From: Croceicoccus ponticola | Lineage (GTDB): Bacteria; Pseudomonadota; Alphaproteobacteria; Sphingomonadales; Sphingomonadaceae | Direction of reading: 5' to 3' | Length of the DNA: 64,000 nucleotides | Assembly (NCBI RefSeq): GCF_004004515.1 | Contig: NZ_RXOL01000001.1 | Location: 1,200,976-1,264,975 of the forward strand | Shown: positions 1 through 9,291 of the stretch, piece by piece | How the letters are laid out: every line of letters begins with the position of its first letter | Position numbering within the stretch: position 1 is the first letter of the stretch | Made by a program: the position numbers and the translations under genes | Notes under the pieces: model-generated | The model's input: the letters and a program-made list of their open reading frames with translations, nothing else | What the model was told of the DNA's origin: nothing | Database searches by the model: none

Positions 1-419
1 AAATTCATTGAATCCGCTGAATTGGAGGTCGTAACGACATTCCAACCGGCGCGCCCCTTGCTCGCCCAATCCAACGACCCGAAATGCCGAGCAATACTGT
101 AGGGCTCCGCATAGGTCGTTGTCGCCGTGGCAACCAAACCGACATTCTTCGTATGCATCGCCAGTGTCGACAAAAGCGTGATCGGCTCGATTACCACCGG
201 ACGAACGGTGGGGTTCCGGCTCAGAAGATCGGGGTCCTCGATCCCATTAACGCCATTGCCATCTGCTAGGAACATCATGTCCAGCTTGCCGCGCTCGACC
301 AACTTGCCGAGTTCGGCCCACCGTTCGATGTTAAATCCAGCGTCTGTGACTGCATCCGGATGCCGCCAACCACCGACGTGTCCTCCGGTCGGCGACATGA
401 AAACGGACAGTTTAAGCAT
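1..419 (-). CDS. Flavin-dependent monooxygenase, NtaA/SnaA/DszA type (cut off at window edge)
   Basis: Reading the minus strand from an ATG at 419 gives an open frame of 139 codons that runs off the left edge. It starts MLKLSVFMSPTGGHVGGWRH and contains GLVATATTTYAEPYSIARHF followed by SLDWASKGRAGWNVVTTSN. These blocks are hallmarks of the two-component, FMNH2-dependent monooxygenases of the bacterial luciferase superfamily (nitrilotriacetate, pristinamycin and dibenzothiophene-sulfone monooxygenases). Such enzymes use reduced flavin from a separate reductase, which is not seen here. It lies downstream of, and on the same strand as, a GntR regulator, 165 bases away, with a palindromic box between them. 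Substrate unknown; only the N-terminal third is visible. Confidence 0.85.
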   Translation of the reverse strand, partial: MLKLSVFMSPTGGHVGGWRHPDAVTDAGFNIERWAELGKLVERGKLDMMFLADGNGVNGIEDPDLLSRNPTVRPVVIEPITLLSTLAMHTKNVGLVATATTTYAEPYSIARHFGSLDWASKGRAGWNVVTTSNSADSMN

Positions 420-467
420 TCTGTGACCTTCTAACGTTTTTTCGATAGCAAGTTATCGACATCCGTC

Positions 468-479
468 AGTGTCGACACT
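468..479. promoter_or_regulatory. Perfect 12-base palindrome, putative operator
   Basis: AGTGTCGACACT lies 49 bases upstream of the flavin monooxygenase start and downstream of the gntR stop. The same 12-mer occurs at 11994-12005 in front of another unit of the cluster, and the core TGTCGACA recurs in further intergenic regions. A second core copy is at 165-172 inside the monooxygenase gene. The GT-CG-AC layout is compatible with FCD-type GntR operators (GT..AC half-sites), but the binding protein is an inference. Confidence 0.6.
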
Positions 480-584
480 TTGGGGGTCAGGTCAAGCAGA
501 CGCACTGACTGAAACGTCTTTTCGCTCACACGAATTCAGACGGTTCGGCCAGGTCCGGCCAAAAGCGGTGCCAAAGAGAGACCT

Positions 585-1304
585 TCAGGCGCCGCCCTGC
601 CGCAACTGATGATCGCGCTTGATCAGGGTAAAACCCCAGATCGTCATCGCTCGAATGAGTTCTGCCGCCAGAGGCTCGTCTCGCTCGGCAATGGCCAAGA
701 CAATGCGCTCATGATCCTGAATGGAGCGGCTCATGTCATTCCCACGCCGTCCGACGAGGCGTGAGACGCTCATTCGCATCTTCCACGTTCTCAGAAGTTC
801 GAGCAAATTGGCGTTGCCGCAGTTTTCCGCCCAGTGATTATGCAATCCGCTGCGCGCAGCGGCAAACCCATCGAAGTCTTGCTTGTCTCGAAATTCTTTC
901 ATTTTTTCAAAACTGGAAATCGTATGCGAGATACTCGCGGGCGATGCATTCCGGACGTACAACTTGATCATCAAGCTATTGAGAGTGGCCCGGATCTCGT
1001 AGATTTGTTCCACTTCCTGAAGACTGATATTCGCAACGCGCGGGCGGCGGCGAGGCTGGATATCCACCAGCCCCTCTTTCTCGAGAATCATCAACGCTTC
1101 ACGTATCGGGGTGCGGCTCGTCCTGAAACGTACAGCCAGGTCGACCGAATTGAGGTCCGCCCCGGGCTTGAGAATTCCATCGGTTATCGAACGGGCGATC
1201 TCGTTGGCAATCCGCCCGACAAGCGAATTGTTTCGCTCCTTGAGGTCGAGTTCCCCAGACAGGATTTCCGGGGCCGCAACATTGCTTTCTTCAGACTTTG
1301 GCAT
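585..1304 (-). CDS. GntR family transcriptional regulator, FCD subfamily
   Basis: A 239-residue DNA-binding regulator. The winged helix spans about residues 25-95, with the recognition motif SRTPIREALMILEKEGLV and the wing IQPRRRPRVANIS. An alpha-helical FCD ligand-binding domain follows (about 100-225), with metal/ligand-type histidines in GLHNHWAEN and SIQDHERIV. FCD regulators usually repress catabolic operons until a carboxylic acid ligand binds. It is upstream of the flavin monooxygenase and separated from the next cluster genes by a decayed IS630 element. It is a good candidate for the protein that reads the TGTCGACA boxes of this cluster, but that is not shown by the sequence. Confidence 0.9.
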   Translation of the reverse strand: MPKSEESNVAAPEILSGELDLKERNNSLVGRIANEIARSITDGILKPGADLNSVDLAVRFRTSRTPIREALMILEKEGLVDIQPRRRPRVANISLQEVEQIYEIRATLNSLMIKLYVRNASPASISHTISSFEKMKEFRDKQDFDGFAAARSGLHNHWAENCGNANLLELLRTWKMRMSVSRLVGRRGNDMSRSIQDHERIVLAIAERDEPLAAELIRAMTIWGFTLIKRDHQLRQGGA

Positions 1305-1380
1305 GTTTCTTGTCTACTATTGCGGACAGCAGAACACCAAACCTAATTTGGTGAATGCATCAGCAGCGCAAATGCAATTT

Positions 1381-2544
1381 ATACCAAAACCTGTGGAATC
1401 TGACTCGTTGGGGCTTTCGAGGATTGCCGTGTCCTGATTCAACATCGCAAACTGGAAGAGGTTTGCGATGTCGGTTCCGATCAAGCTTCGGGATGATTTC
1501 AGTGCCGCAGATGTTCGGTCCCATGCCCGGCGCTGCAAGGATGGGGACAGGTGCGCCGATTGCTGACGATTGCAACAATCCTGGACGGCGGCAGCCGTTG
1601 TGACGCGGCCCTGCTGGGCGGCGTGACGCGGCAGATCGTACGGTACTGGGTGCTGCGCTTTAACGCCGATGGGCCGGAAGGTCTTGCGACACGCAAGGCG
1701 CCGGGGCCGCAAACGATCCTCAATGACGGGCACCGCCGCGCGCTGGAAGAGATCATCGAGGCGGGGCCGATTCCCGCTGCTCACGGCATCGTGCGCTGGC
1801 GGATCATCGACTTGGCCCAGTGGTTGTGGGACGAGTTCAAGGTGTCGATCAGCAAGCAGGCCCTCGGGCATGAGCTGCGGACAATGGGCTATCGCAAGCT
1901 CTCGGCCCGGCCGCGCCATCACGGGCAGCGCCTTTAGGATATTGCCGTTTTTAAAAAGCCTTCCACACCCGTCTGGCGCAAATCACCCGCAGGCTTCCGA
2001 AAGGAACGCCTGTATAGCTATGGTGGCAAGACGAAGCCCGTATCGGCCAGCAGACCAAGCTCACCCGGCGCTGGGCAAGGCGTGGCACCCGCCCCTGGGC
2101 GCCGAAGGATCAGCGCCGCTCCTCGGCATGGATATTCGGGGCGATCTGTCCCGCTGAAGGCAAGGCTGCCGGCATCGTCATGCCCAGGTGCAACAGCGAG
2201 GCCATGAGCATGCATCTCGAGGAGATCGCCTTCCACGTCGCACCGGGTGCCCATGCCGTCCTGCTGCTCGTTCAGGCGGGCTGGCATGGCTCGGCCGAAC
2301 TGGTCGTCCCCGACAATATCACGCTCATGCCGCTGCCACCCAGATGCCCCGAGCTCAACCCCGTCGAGAATGTCTGGCAGTTCATGCGCGACAACTGGCT
2401 GTCGAACCGGATCTTCAAATCCTACGAGGATATCGTCGACCACTGCTGCTTCGCGTGGAACAAGCTCGCCGATCAGCCGTGGCGCATCATGACATTGGGG
2501 CTCCGCAACTGGGCCCACAGGTTCTGATCAGCGAGTCTTGGTAT
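1381..2544 (+). mobile_element. Degenerate IS630-family insertion sequence
   Basis: A broken transposase is framed by short imperfect terminal inverted repeats: TTATACCAAAAC at 1379-1390 and, on the other strand, TAATACCAAGAC ending at 2546 (10 of 12 match). IS630 elements insert at TA; a clean TA duplication is not visible, in keeping with age. The right end overlaps the stop codon (TAA, 2544-2546 on the minus strand) of the neighbouring SDR gene. A second copy of the right end is found at 34599-34635. Confidence 0.8.
1468..2527 (+). pseudogene. IS630-family transposase, inactivated
   Basis: The protein can be followed across several frames. The first codons MSVPIKLRDDFSAADVRSHA are joined by a frameshift near 1548 to RRLLTIATILDGGSR and a winged-helix region up to 1935, where an in-frame TAG interrupts. 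A frameshift near 1990 and another TAG near 2013 precede the catalytic block WWQDEARIGQQTKLTRRWA. The C-terminal DDE part is intact (MPLPPRCPELNPVENVWQFM, ending NWAHRF). At least four lesions make it non-functional. The product would have been an IS630 DDE transposase of about 350 residues. Confidence 0.9.
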
Positions 2545-3386
2545 TAGAGTCTGAGATTGCCTCCATCAACGATCAGCGATTGCCCGTTGACATAGCCCGC
2601 CTCTTCGGAGGCAAGAAATGCCACCATTGAGGCCACATCCTCGGCGCGGCCGGGCCTGCCCACGGGAACATTAGGCATCATCTTCTCGATCGCGCCCTGA
2701 TCCAACTCCGCTCCCCCTAGTTTCTTGCGCATTCCGCTAAGGCTTCGGTTGGTAAAGATGAAGCCTGGCAGGACGGCATTGGAAGTAACGCCATAGGGTC
2801 CCAGTTCGAGCGCCCAGGTTTGACTAAGTGCGATAACCCCAGCCTTCGAAGCAGCGTAAGCGGAATTCAGCTTGGAGCCGACCCGACCCGCAACCGAAGC
2901 GATGTTCACGATCCGGCCCCACTTTTGCTGCCGCAGATAGGGCGCAACCTTGCGCGCCATCTGGAACGTGCCGCAAATATTGATGGCCATCACCCGCTCG
3001 AACTCATCGATCGGGATATCATCAAGGTTGCCATGCGCCATGCTGAACGGCGCACCCGCATTGTTCACCAGAATGTCGATCGAACCATATGCAGCAATCG
3101 CCTGAGCGACCATTTCCTCGACATTGGCAACATTGCTGATATCTCCGGTGATGCAGGTCGCACTCCCGCCAGAACAACATATCTCATCGACAAGGGTTGT
3201 CACGCCACGCCAACTGGCTGCGCCCTCTCCAGCATCTGGCTCGAAACGGTCGCGCGCACCCTCGGCCTCGATATCGGTAACGACAAGCTTGCACCCGGCC
3301 GCCGCCAGCCGCCGGGCGATCGCAGCGCCGATACCATCCTGCTTACCGCACCCCGTAATCAACGCCACACGCGAGATTTCCGACAT
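2544..3386 (-). CDS. Short-chain dehydrogenase/reductase (SDR)
   Basis: A 280-residue NAD(P)-dependent oxidoreductase of the classical SDR family. The cofactor-binding glycine motif TGCGKQDGIGAAIA is near the start, NNAG follows in DILVNNAGAPF, and the catalytic Ser/Tyr/Lys set is present (IVNIAS... then YAASK). An unusually long loop of about 20 residues follows the second beta strand (DRFEPDAGEGAASWRGV). The ATG at 3386 has a GAGG Shine-Dalgarno about 9 bases upstream, better than the TTG one codon earlier. Its TAA stop coincides with the end of the IS630 element. Divergent from the next gene. Alcohol or hydroxyacyl substrate unknown. Confidence 0.9.
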   Translation of the reverse strand: MSEISRVALITGCGKQDGIGAAIARRLAAAGCKLVVTDIEAEGARDRFEPDAGEGAASWRGVTTLVDEICCSGGSATCITGDISNVANVEEMVAQAIAAYGSIDILVNNAGAPFSMAHGNLDDIPIDEFERVMAINICGTFQMARKVAPYLRQQKWGRIVNIASVAGRVGSKLNSAYAASKAGVIALSQTWALELGPYGVTSNAVLPGFIFTNRSLSGMRKKLGGAELDQGAIEKMMPNVPVGRPGRAEDVASMVAFLASEEAGYVNGQSLIVDGGNLRL

Positions 3387-3440
3387 CAACCCATCCTCGA
3401 AATATCATAAATTCTTACATCGCTTAGTCTGCCAAGCGGT

Positions 3441-3453
3441 TTGTTTCGACACC
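3441..3453. promoter_or_regulatory. Degenerate copy of the cluster palindrome
   Basis: TTGTTTCGACACC in the divergent region between the SDR (start 3386) and the gene at 3589 keeps 9 of 12 positions of AGTGTCGACACT. It may be a weak site for the same regulator, but a chance match is possible. Confidence 0.25.
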
Positions 3454-3588
3454 TTTGTGAGGAAGACCATTCCTTTTCGGCTATGCGAATTAGCCGGAGA
3501 GAACCGAACGACAAATAGATTTCTGCTCCCGAAACCTTAGACTTTGACGATAGTTCATTTTCTAGACATCCTGCAGGAAGACGCTTTG

Positions 3589-4491
3589 ATGGTTGGCACA
3601 GTACAAGAGCTCAGAGACATCAATCATGGGTTTGATCCTTCGATTGGGCATTGGGTCCATCGCGGACTGGATTTGTCCAATCCCACACAGCTTAGCCCCG
3701 AAGAGGCGCAAGCTTTTCGCGATCACTATGCCGCTCAGTTCGGGCATTCGCTCAACGGGCTGGATTGGTGGCTCGACCAGAACCCCGAAGTCCTGAAACG
3801 CTATCGACTCTACTGCAGCCTGACTTTGCGTGTGGAGCCAGCTATCACCGGAAATGGGACACTGACTTTCTATGCCATTCGAGGGTATTTGAAGGGCGTC
3901 CAATACGTGCTTCACAGTTGGCGGGCTCGCGGCGTCAGCAAGGCTCAGGCGCTGGAGATGCTTGCCATGGCATTCGTACATGCCGGACCACGTGGCATGG
4001 AAACCATTGCGGAAGCGGCAAAGGGCATCGAGTTCGAGGAAAATCCCGAAAAGGGCTCGAAATTTCCCGAAGGCTGGGCAGCTGATATTGAGGCTTTCCG
4101 GTCCGGCCTCGATTTCAGCAGCGTCGATTTATCCTCGTCGGAAAAGTCTAAGTTGTATGACTGGTATTTAGCCACCGTTGGCGAGATTCCGCCTTACGTC
4201 CGCTTCATGGCAGAACATCGCCCGCGACTGATAAAAACTCACCGGGCCCGGTTCGAAAACATGTTGTATCACCTCCCAAAGCAGATGTGGCCTACAACGA
4301 TGCTCTATTATCACGTAATGAGCCGACTGGCTGAAGGCATTCGCGAAAATGTTCTGCTTTGCAAAGCCTGGGGCGTCACCAAGGCCGATACTCTCGATAC
4401 CATTGGTAATGCGCTGGTCTATGGCCAGATGGAGGCTGCTACGATGATTCAAAACGAAGCGGGTGATGTCTTCGAGGGTTGGGTCGATTGA
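3589..4491 (+). CDS. Helical protein with carboxymuconolactone decarboxylase-like repeats, function unknown
   Basis: A 300-residue mainly helical protein. Two halves look alike in layout: a stretch around residues 75-155 (RRYRLYCSLTLRVE-like region, then ARGVSKAQALEMLAMAFVHA) and a C-terminal stretch (ENVLLCKAWGVTKADTLDTI, then NALVYGQMEAATM). This pattern recalls the AhpD/carboxymuconolactone decarboxylase fold, but the CxxC redox motif of AhpD is absent. The start at 3589 is chosen because AGGAAG lies 8 bases upstream. It overlaps the next SDR by a few bases, so the two are co-translated. I do not recognise a specific function; a lyase or lactone-handling role is only a guess. Confidence 0.6.
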   Translation: MVGTVQELRDINHGFDPSIGHWVHRGLDLSNPTQLSPEEAQAFRDHYAAQFGHSLNGLDWWLDQNPEVLKRYRLYCSLTLRVEPAITGNGTLTFYAIRGYLKGVQYVLHSWRARGVSKAQALEMLAMAFVHAGPRGMETIAEAAKGIEFEENPEKGSKFPEGWAADIEAFRSGLDFSSVDLSSSEKSKLYDWYLATVGEIPPYVRFMAEHRPRLIKTHRARFENMLYHLPKQMWPTTMLYYHVMSRLAEGIRENVLLCKAWGVTKADTLDTIGNALVYGQMEAATMIQNEAGDVFEGWVD

Positions 4492-5288
4492 AACGCTGGC
4501 TGATTACAGGCGTTTCGGGCGGATTAGGCCTAGCTATCGCCCAGGCTGCACTTGATCGCGGCGACATGGTGTTCGGGACCGTTCGTTCAGTGGCTGCACG
4601 TAACCGCTTCGAAGAACTGGCACCGGGACGATCCGTTGCAGCGATACTCGACCTTAGCGATGCGAGCGTTGAAATCCGCGAAGTCGTTGAATCTGCCGCG
4701 ACCGCTCTCGGAAACATAGATGTGCTGGTCAACAATGCCGGATATTGCCTACTTGGCGCACTAGAGGAAATCAGCGAGGCCGAAGTCGCTCATATCATGA
4801 CCGTGAACTTTCGGGCGCCTCTGGAAATTATACGGGCAGCTCTGCCCTACCTGAGAGATACATGTGGGCGGATCATCAATATAAGCTCGATGGCGGCATT
4901 GCAGGGGACGACGGGATTAGGTCTTTACTGTGCTTCGAAGGCTGCACTGACCTCGGCGACCGAAACTCTTGATGCCGAACTGCGTCCGTTCGGCATTCGC
5001 GCCACCAGCGTAGAAGCGACAGCACTTAGAACAGGATTCGCCGGATCGGGACTGACCTCGGCGGCAGGTCGTTTACCGCAATATTCGGAAATGCGTGCGC
5101 AGCGTGAAACCGCATTTTCCCTTTCAAATAATAATCAGCCCAACGATCCTGCCGAAATCGCGCAGCACGTTCTCGAGCATGCCGACTCGACCAATCCGCC
5201 TGTTCATGTCGCGCTTGGTATCGACGCCGCAGTTAAGGCGGCAGCGATATGCCAAGCGCGGACTGAAGAATACATCAGCCAGCAGTGA
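4488..5288 (+). CDS. Short-chain dehydrogenase/reductase (SDR)
   Basis: Classical SDR of 266 residues starting MKRWLITGVSGGLGLAIAQA, with TGxxxGLG cofactor motif, NNAG, and catalytic YCASK after INISS. Its best start is a TTG at 4488 that overlaps the stop of the preceding gene (ATTGA) with GAGGG upstream, which points to translational coupling. An in-frame TTG at 4479 is possible. The C-terminal half (TSVEATALRTGFAGSGL) resembles SDRs annotated as oxidoreductases of unknown substrate. It forms a two-gene unit with the carboxymuconolactone decarboxylase-like gene. Confidence 0.88.
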   Translation: MKRWLITGVSGGLGLAIAQAALDRGDMVFGTVRSVAARNRFEELAPGRSVAAILDLSDASVEIREVVESAATALGNIDVLVNNAGYCLLGALEEISEAEVAHIMTVNFRAPLEIIRAALPYLRDTCGRIINISSMAALQGTTGLGLYCASKAALTSATETLDAELRPFGIRATSVEATALRTGFAGSGLTSAAGRLPQYSEMRAQRETAFSLSNNNQPNDPAEIAQHVLEHADSTNPPVHVALGIDAAVKAAAICQARTEEYISQQ

Positions 5289-5316
5289 TTGGTTAGGCGG
5301 GGCCGAGCGCGCGCGA

Positions 5317-6474
5317 TTACGCCGCCTCGACTTTCTTGATAGGCAGACGCTGTTCGAAAACGCCTTCGGCGATACGGTTCAGGAGTATCTCGATCGTTCC
5401 ACCGGCGATCATCCATCCGCGCGTCCGGCGCAGGCAGTATTCGACCAGCGATTCTTCGCTGAATCCCGTTCCCCCCATTATCTGCATTGCCTCGTTTGCC
5501 ATGGCGAAACCAGCACGGTTGCAGGCAACTTTTGCGATCGCCGTGTCCTGCGCGGAGGGGAACCCCGAGTCCGCCCCAGCGGCCGCGCGATAAAGCAGCA
5601 ACTGCGCGGCTTCGGCCTGGATCTTCATCTCCGAAAATTTCCATTGCAAGCCCTGAAAATTCACCAACGGCTGCTTGAACTGATGGCGGATCAGTGCGTG
5701 CTCACGCGCTTCGTTGAAGGCGTAGCGGCCAAGCGCCAGCGCCCTCGAGCTATTGCCCAGCCGCTCCACGTTAAAACCAGAAATCTGCTTCTTGAACCCA
5801 CCGGGCCCCAACACGACATCTTCCGGTCCAACATAGACATTGTCGAAATACAACGTGTTCCAGTCTTCACCCGACAAGAAACGTGATGGCTTGCCAAAAC
5901 TGAAACCTTCCGCACCACGTTCGATCAGAACGGAGCCGATACCGTCGACCCCGGGACCGAAGCGGACGTAAACAAGGAAGACGGTGGCGTGCAAACCGTG
6001 CGTCGTGAACACCTTCTCACCACTGATCCGCCAGCCTTTGCCATCCGGAACGGCGGTGGTGCTCAGTTCGGTGACCGCCGATCCGGCCTGCGGTTCGGTC
6101 ATAGCTACGGCTATCAGGCCTTTGCCGGCCAGGAGCTTGCTGAGATATCGCTCCTTCTGGTCCTCTGTCCCGTACTGAGCAAGGACTCGGATCGCACCGA
6201 AGTTTCCAGCTTGAATGACATCGGCACTGCGCGGGCAAGCCTTGGCCACCTCTTCGATGGCGATAACGGCATCCATCAAGGTGCCGCCGACACCACCATC
6301 GCTTTCCGGCACAGTGATGCCCAGCAACCCGGCATCCGCCATCTGCTCCGCCACATCCCATGGATATTCAGGATCGTGGGCCCGGGCCAATGCGCCATCG
6401 CGCAAATTCCGTTCGGAAATGCCCGCAACAGAATCGCGAAACATGGCCTGCTCGTCGGTTAAGTTAAAATCCAT
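5317..6474 (-). CDS. Acyl-CoA dehydrogenase
   Basis: A 385-residue FAD enzyme of the acyl-CoA dehydrogenase family, which introduces an alpha-beta double bond into an acyl-CoA. Visible blocks are the N-terminal helical domain (MDFNLTDEQAMFRDSV), the FAD-site block AVAMTEPQAGSAVTELS in the middle beta domain, and the C-terminal QIMGGTGFSEESLVEYCLRR with a final AGGTIEILLNRIAEGV. The start at 6474 fits the family; a longer upstream frame would run into the thiolase gene. It is the last gene of the Rieske oxygenase operon, 13 bases after the thiolase. Confidence 0.93.
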   Translation of the reverse strand: MDFNLTDEQAMFRDSVAGISERNLRDGALARAHDPEYPWDVAEQMADAGLLGITVPESDGGVGGTLMDAVIAIEEVAKACPRSADVIQAGNFGAIRVLAQYGTEDQKERYLSKLLAGKGLIAVAMTEPQAGSAVTELSTTAVPDGKGWRISGEKVFTTHGLHATVFLVYVRFGPGVDGIGSVLIERGAEGFSFGKPSRFLSGEDWNTLYFDNVYVGPEDVVLGPGGFKKQISGFNVERLGNSSRALALGRYAFNEAREHALIRHQFKQPLVNFQGLQWKFSEMKIQAEAAQLLLYRAAAGADSGFPSAQDTAIAKVACNRAGFAMANEAMQIMGGTGFSEESLVEYCLRRTRGWMIAGGTIEILLNRIAEGVFEQRLPIKKVEAA

Positions 6475-6487
6475 AATCCTATTAATC

Positions 6488-7681
6488 TCACGCTTTTTCG
6501 AGAATGACGGCGATGCCTTGGCCGAGGCCGATGCACATCGTAACCAGCGCATAGCGACCTGCCCCGTTGTGAAGCTGTCGGGCGGCACTGAGTGCGATGC
6601 GCGCGCCCGACATGCCCAGCGGGTGCCCGATGGCAATTGCCCCGCCCATCGGATTGACACGGGCGTCATCGGCGGCGATGCCCAACTGCTTCATGCAACC
6701 CAGTGCTTGGCTGGCGAAAGCTTCGTTCAATTCGATGACGTCGATCTGATCGAGCGTCAGCCCAGCTCTGTCCAGCGCCTTGCGGCTCGCCGGCACGGGC
6801 CCGAGGCCCATCACCCGCGGAGCGACGCCAGCTACGGCGCTACCGACGATCCGTGCCAACGGCTTTGCCGATACCCGCTCCACGGCCGACCCGCTGGCTA
6901 TAATCAACGCAGCCGCACCATCGTTCACGCCCGATGCATTACCGGCGGTCACAACTCCTTCGCGGAACAGCGTCTTGAGTCCGGCCAGCCCTTCAAGTGT
7001 CGTACCCGGCCGAGGGTGCTCGTCTGCCCCGACGATCGTGTCACCTTTACGTCCGGAAATCGCTACGGGCGCGATTTCACCATCGAAGAATCCGGCCGCT
7101 CGGGCAGCTTCGTACTTTACCTGCGAAGCGAAGGCGAAGCGGTCGGCCTCGGCACGGCTAATGCCCAGCTCTGCCGCAACGTTATCGCCGGTCTCCGGCA
7201 TGCTTTCGGCGCCGAAATTCTGATGAACCTTCGGGTTGGGGAAACGTTCACCAAGCGCTTCGAAGATCGCGAGCTTGCGCTGGAATGCGGCCTCGGACTT
7301 GCTGATGACGAAAGGCGCCCGCGACATGCTTTCGACACCGCCGGCGACAAAGACATCGCCTTCATGGCACAGGATGGCACGACGGCAATCCGCGATAGCG
7401 GCTAGGCCGCTACCGCAAAGGCGGTTCACGGTCTGTCCGGCGACTTCGACTGGCAATCCCGCCAGAAGGCCTGCGTGCCTTCCGACATTCCGCGCGTCCT
7501 CGCCGGACTGGCTCGTACAACCGGCAACGACATCCTCGATCGATGCGGGATCGAAAGAAGATCGCGCGACGGCCTCCTTGATGCAATGAGCGAGAAGGTC
7601 GTCGGGACGAACGGTCGAAAGCACTCCTCCTCGCCGTCCAACCGGGCTCCGGACTCCTGAGCACAGGAAGGCATCAGTCAT
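6488..7681 (-). CDS. Acetyl-CoA acetyltransferase (thiolase)
   Basis: A 397-residue thiolase that cleaves 3-ketoacyl-CoA with CoA or condenses acyl-CoAs. The nucleophilic cysteine is in [11 protein letters not shown] (about residue 90), the NEAFA motif, the GHPLG histidine and the second cysteine in CIGLGQG are all present. The ATG at 7681 overlaps the stop of the Rieske ferredoxin gene by four bases (ATGA), so translation is coupled. Presence of a thiolase between a Rieske ferredoxin and an acyl-CoA dehydrogenase suggests that ring or side-chain oxidation feeds straight into beta-oxidation. Confidence 0.95.
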   Translation of the reverse strand: MTDAFLCSGVRSPVGRRGGVLSTVRPDDLLAHCIKEAVARSSFDPASIEDVVAGCTSQSGEDARNVGRHAGLLAGLPVEVAGQTVNRLCGSGLAAIADCRRAILCHEGDVFVAGGVESMSRAPFVISKSEAAFQRKLAIFEALGERFPNPKVHQNFGAESMPETGDNVAAELGISRAEADRFAFASQVKYEAARAAGFFDGEIAPVAISGRKGDTIVGADEHPRPGTTLEGLAGLKTLFREGVVTAGNASGVNDGAAALIIASGSAVERVSAKPLARIVGSAVAGVAPRVMGLGPVPASRKALDRAGLTLDQIDVIELNEAFASQALGCMKQLGIAADDARVNPMGGAIAIGHPLGMSGARIALSAARQLHNGAGRYALVTMCIGLGQGIAVILEKA

Positions 7682-8001
7682 GGCCGGCGCCCCTCTCCAA
7701 CGTAAACGGATCCGCCTTCGACCTTCACCTCGTAGCAAGCCACGTCTTCATAGGCAGCTCCTCCCTCGATCACCTTACCTGTCCGGATCTCGAAACAGGA
7801 CTGGTGCAGAGGGCATTCGATAAGGCCATTTTCCAGCCATCCTTCGGAGAGGCGCACTGTTTCATGCGGGCAGACGTCACCGATTGCGTAGATGTCATCT
7901 CCTTCGCGATAAAGCGCTATCGCCTCACCCTTGCGTTCCGATGCGAACGCCTCCCCTTCGACGACTTCATCCACAGAGGCGACACGAACCCATTCATTCA
8001 T
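7678..8001 (-). CDS. Rieske-type [2Fe-2S] ferredoxin
   Basis: About 107 residues, starting MNEWVRVASVDEV. The two Rieske ligand pairs are visible: VCPHETVRL and, further on, IECPLHQSCFEI, which bind a [2Fe-2S] cluster through two Cys and two His. It passes electrons to the terminal oxygenase encoded directly upstream. The start at 8001 has GGGA about 9 bases before it; an ATG at 8016 is an alternative. A matching ferredoxin reductase is not seen in the window, so one must be supplied from elsewhere. Confidence 0.93.
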   Translation of the reverse strand: MNEWVRVASVDEVVEGEAFASERKGEAIALYREGDDIYAIGDVCPHETVRLSEGWLENGLIECPLHQSCFEIRTGKVIEGGAAYEDVACYEVKVEGGSVYVGEGRRP

Positions 8002-8026
8002 TTCGGCTGATCCCATAGGAGGCACA

Positions 8027-9277
8027 TTAAAGCCCCATCTCGCGGCGGTAGAAATCATAGAATGCGCGGATCAGGTTTTCAGTCATCATCGTGCTCTGCG
8101 CCTCGGTGCCGTGGCCACCCATTTCGATAACTTGCTCCGCATCGGGGCGGCTCTCGACCACTGGCTGCATCAACGCGAGCATCTCGCTGTCCTCAAGGGA
8201 TACGAAACCCGCAGGGCCAACAAGATTGCTCTGTTTGAGCCGCAGTTCGCGGACCTGTTCGTCATCGTCCGCATAACCAAAGTACGTCCATGTCAGCTCG
8301 TGCTTGCCGGGACCCTTGAGGATAATGTGTCGAATGACCAGGCAGTTGAAGTATTGCTGGACGAGGATCGTCGGGAACACCTGGAAGGCCCCCATCATCC
8401 CGTCTTGGAATTCGTCAACGACAGAGTTCACGACCTCCTTGTCGCGCATTTCGAGATCGCTGCGAATGCTCTTGATCTGCCGCGAGGCTTCGCTGGTCGA
8501 ATTGCGCAATTCTGGATTGTATCGGGAAAAGGTATATTCGTGCCGCCCTTCCTGCAGAGGAACACTGTCATAGTCTCCGTCGGTTCGAAGGATTCCAAAA
8601 GTCGACAGGAACGGATGCATCAGTGTCGCATGATAAGGATCGCGACTGTTTTCCCAATAGAGCTTCCAGTTACTGTCGACGATCTGCCGGCTGTATCCAA
8701 CCAGACGCAGCGGACGGCGGGAAACCAGCCTGTCGAGCCGCTCGAGAATTTCTGGTCCGAGATAGTCGTCCAACGGCGGCACGTCGTCGCTGTAGGTTGC
8801 CCAGATCGATCCACCGCGCCGCGCCACTCTCAGCTTTGTCAGCCCGTGTTTCGACTTGTCGAAGTCACGGGGCATGCCACCCTTTCCGCCGGCTCCCCGC
8901 AGGAACGGCAGCCCCATCAAGTCGCCTCCCAGATTGTAGGCCCAATGATGGTAAGGGCAGGTGATGTCCTTGGCCTTGCCGCTGTTTTTCCAGCACAACA
9001 TCGCGCCGCGATGCGCACAGCGGTTTTCCATGACGTGGATTTCGCCATCTTCGGTGCGGGTCACGAGCACGGGGCGCTCGCCGACCCAGCTTCGCTTGTA
9101 GCCTCCCGGCTCGATTTCGCAGTCCAGTCCAACGTAATTCCACGTATCGCCGTAGTGGAATGTTTCTAATTCGCGCGCATATATGTCCGGATCAGAGTAA
9201 ATCCATGCCGGTACTCTAATAACACCTTCCTTTGGCCAGCTACGTTCAATATTCTTGTCCTGTTTCGACTGGGGCAT
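8027..9277 (-). CDS. Rieske aromatic-ring-hydroxylating oxygenase, alpha subunit (salicylate 5-hydroxylase/anthranilate dioxygenase-like)
   Basis: A 416-residue catalytic subunit. The Rieske centre is formed by MENRCAHRGAM and TCPYHHWAYNLGG (about residues 84-110). The mononuclear iron site has NSRDPYHATLMHPF with two His, and a later Asp in SLEDSEMLALM. The block GGMPRDFDKSKHGLTKLRVA closely resembles NagG/AndAc-type enzymes that act on aromatic acids. The ATG at 9277 has GAGG 7 bases upstream. It follows the beta subunit by 14 bases. The substrate is unknown; an aromatic or cyclic carboxylate is the best guess from family resemblance. Confidence 0.93.
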   Translation of the reverse strand: MPQSKQDKNIERSWPKEGVIRVPAWIYSDPDIYARELETFHYGDTWNYVGLDCEIEPGGYKRSWVGERPVLVTRTEDGEIHVMENRCAHRGAMLCWKNSGKAKDITCPYHHWAYNLGGDLMGLPFLRGAGGKGGMPRDFDKSKHGLTKLRVARRGGSIWATYSDDVPPLDDYLGPEILERLDRLVSRRPLRLVGYSRQIVDSNWKLYWENSRDPYHATLMHPFLSTFGILRTDGDYDSVPLQEGRHEYTFSRYNPELRNSTSEASRQIKSIRSDLEMRDKEVVNSVVDEFQDGMMGAFQVFPTILVQQYFNCLVIRHIILKGPGKHELTWTYFGYADDDEQVRELRLKQSNLVGPAGFVSLEDSEMLALMQPVVESRPDAEQVIEMGGHGTEAQSTMMTENLIRAFYDFYRREMGL

Positions 9278-9291
9278 GATTGTACCTCGTT

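Noticed and set aside
1139..1146. GGTCGACC palindrome
   Set aside because: It lies within the gntR coding sequence and has a different flanking pair from the TGTCGACA boxes; other GTCGAC sites in coding regions were also set aside.
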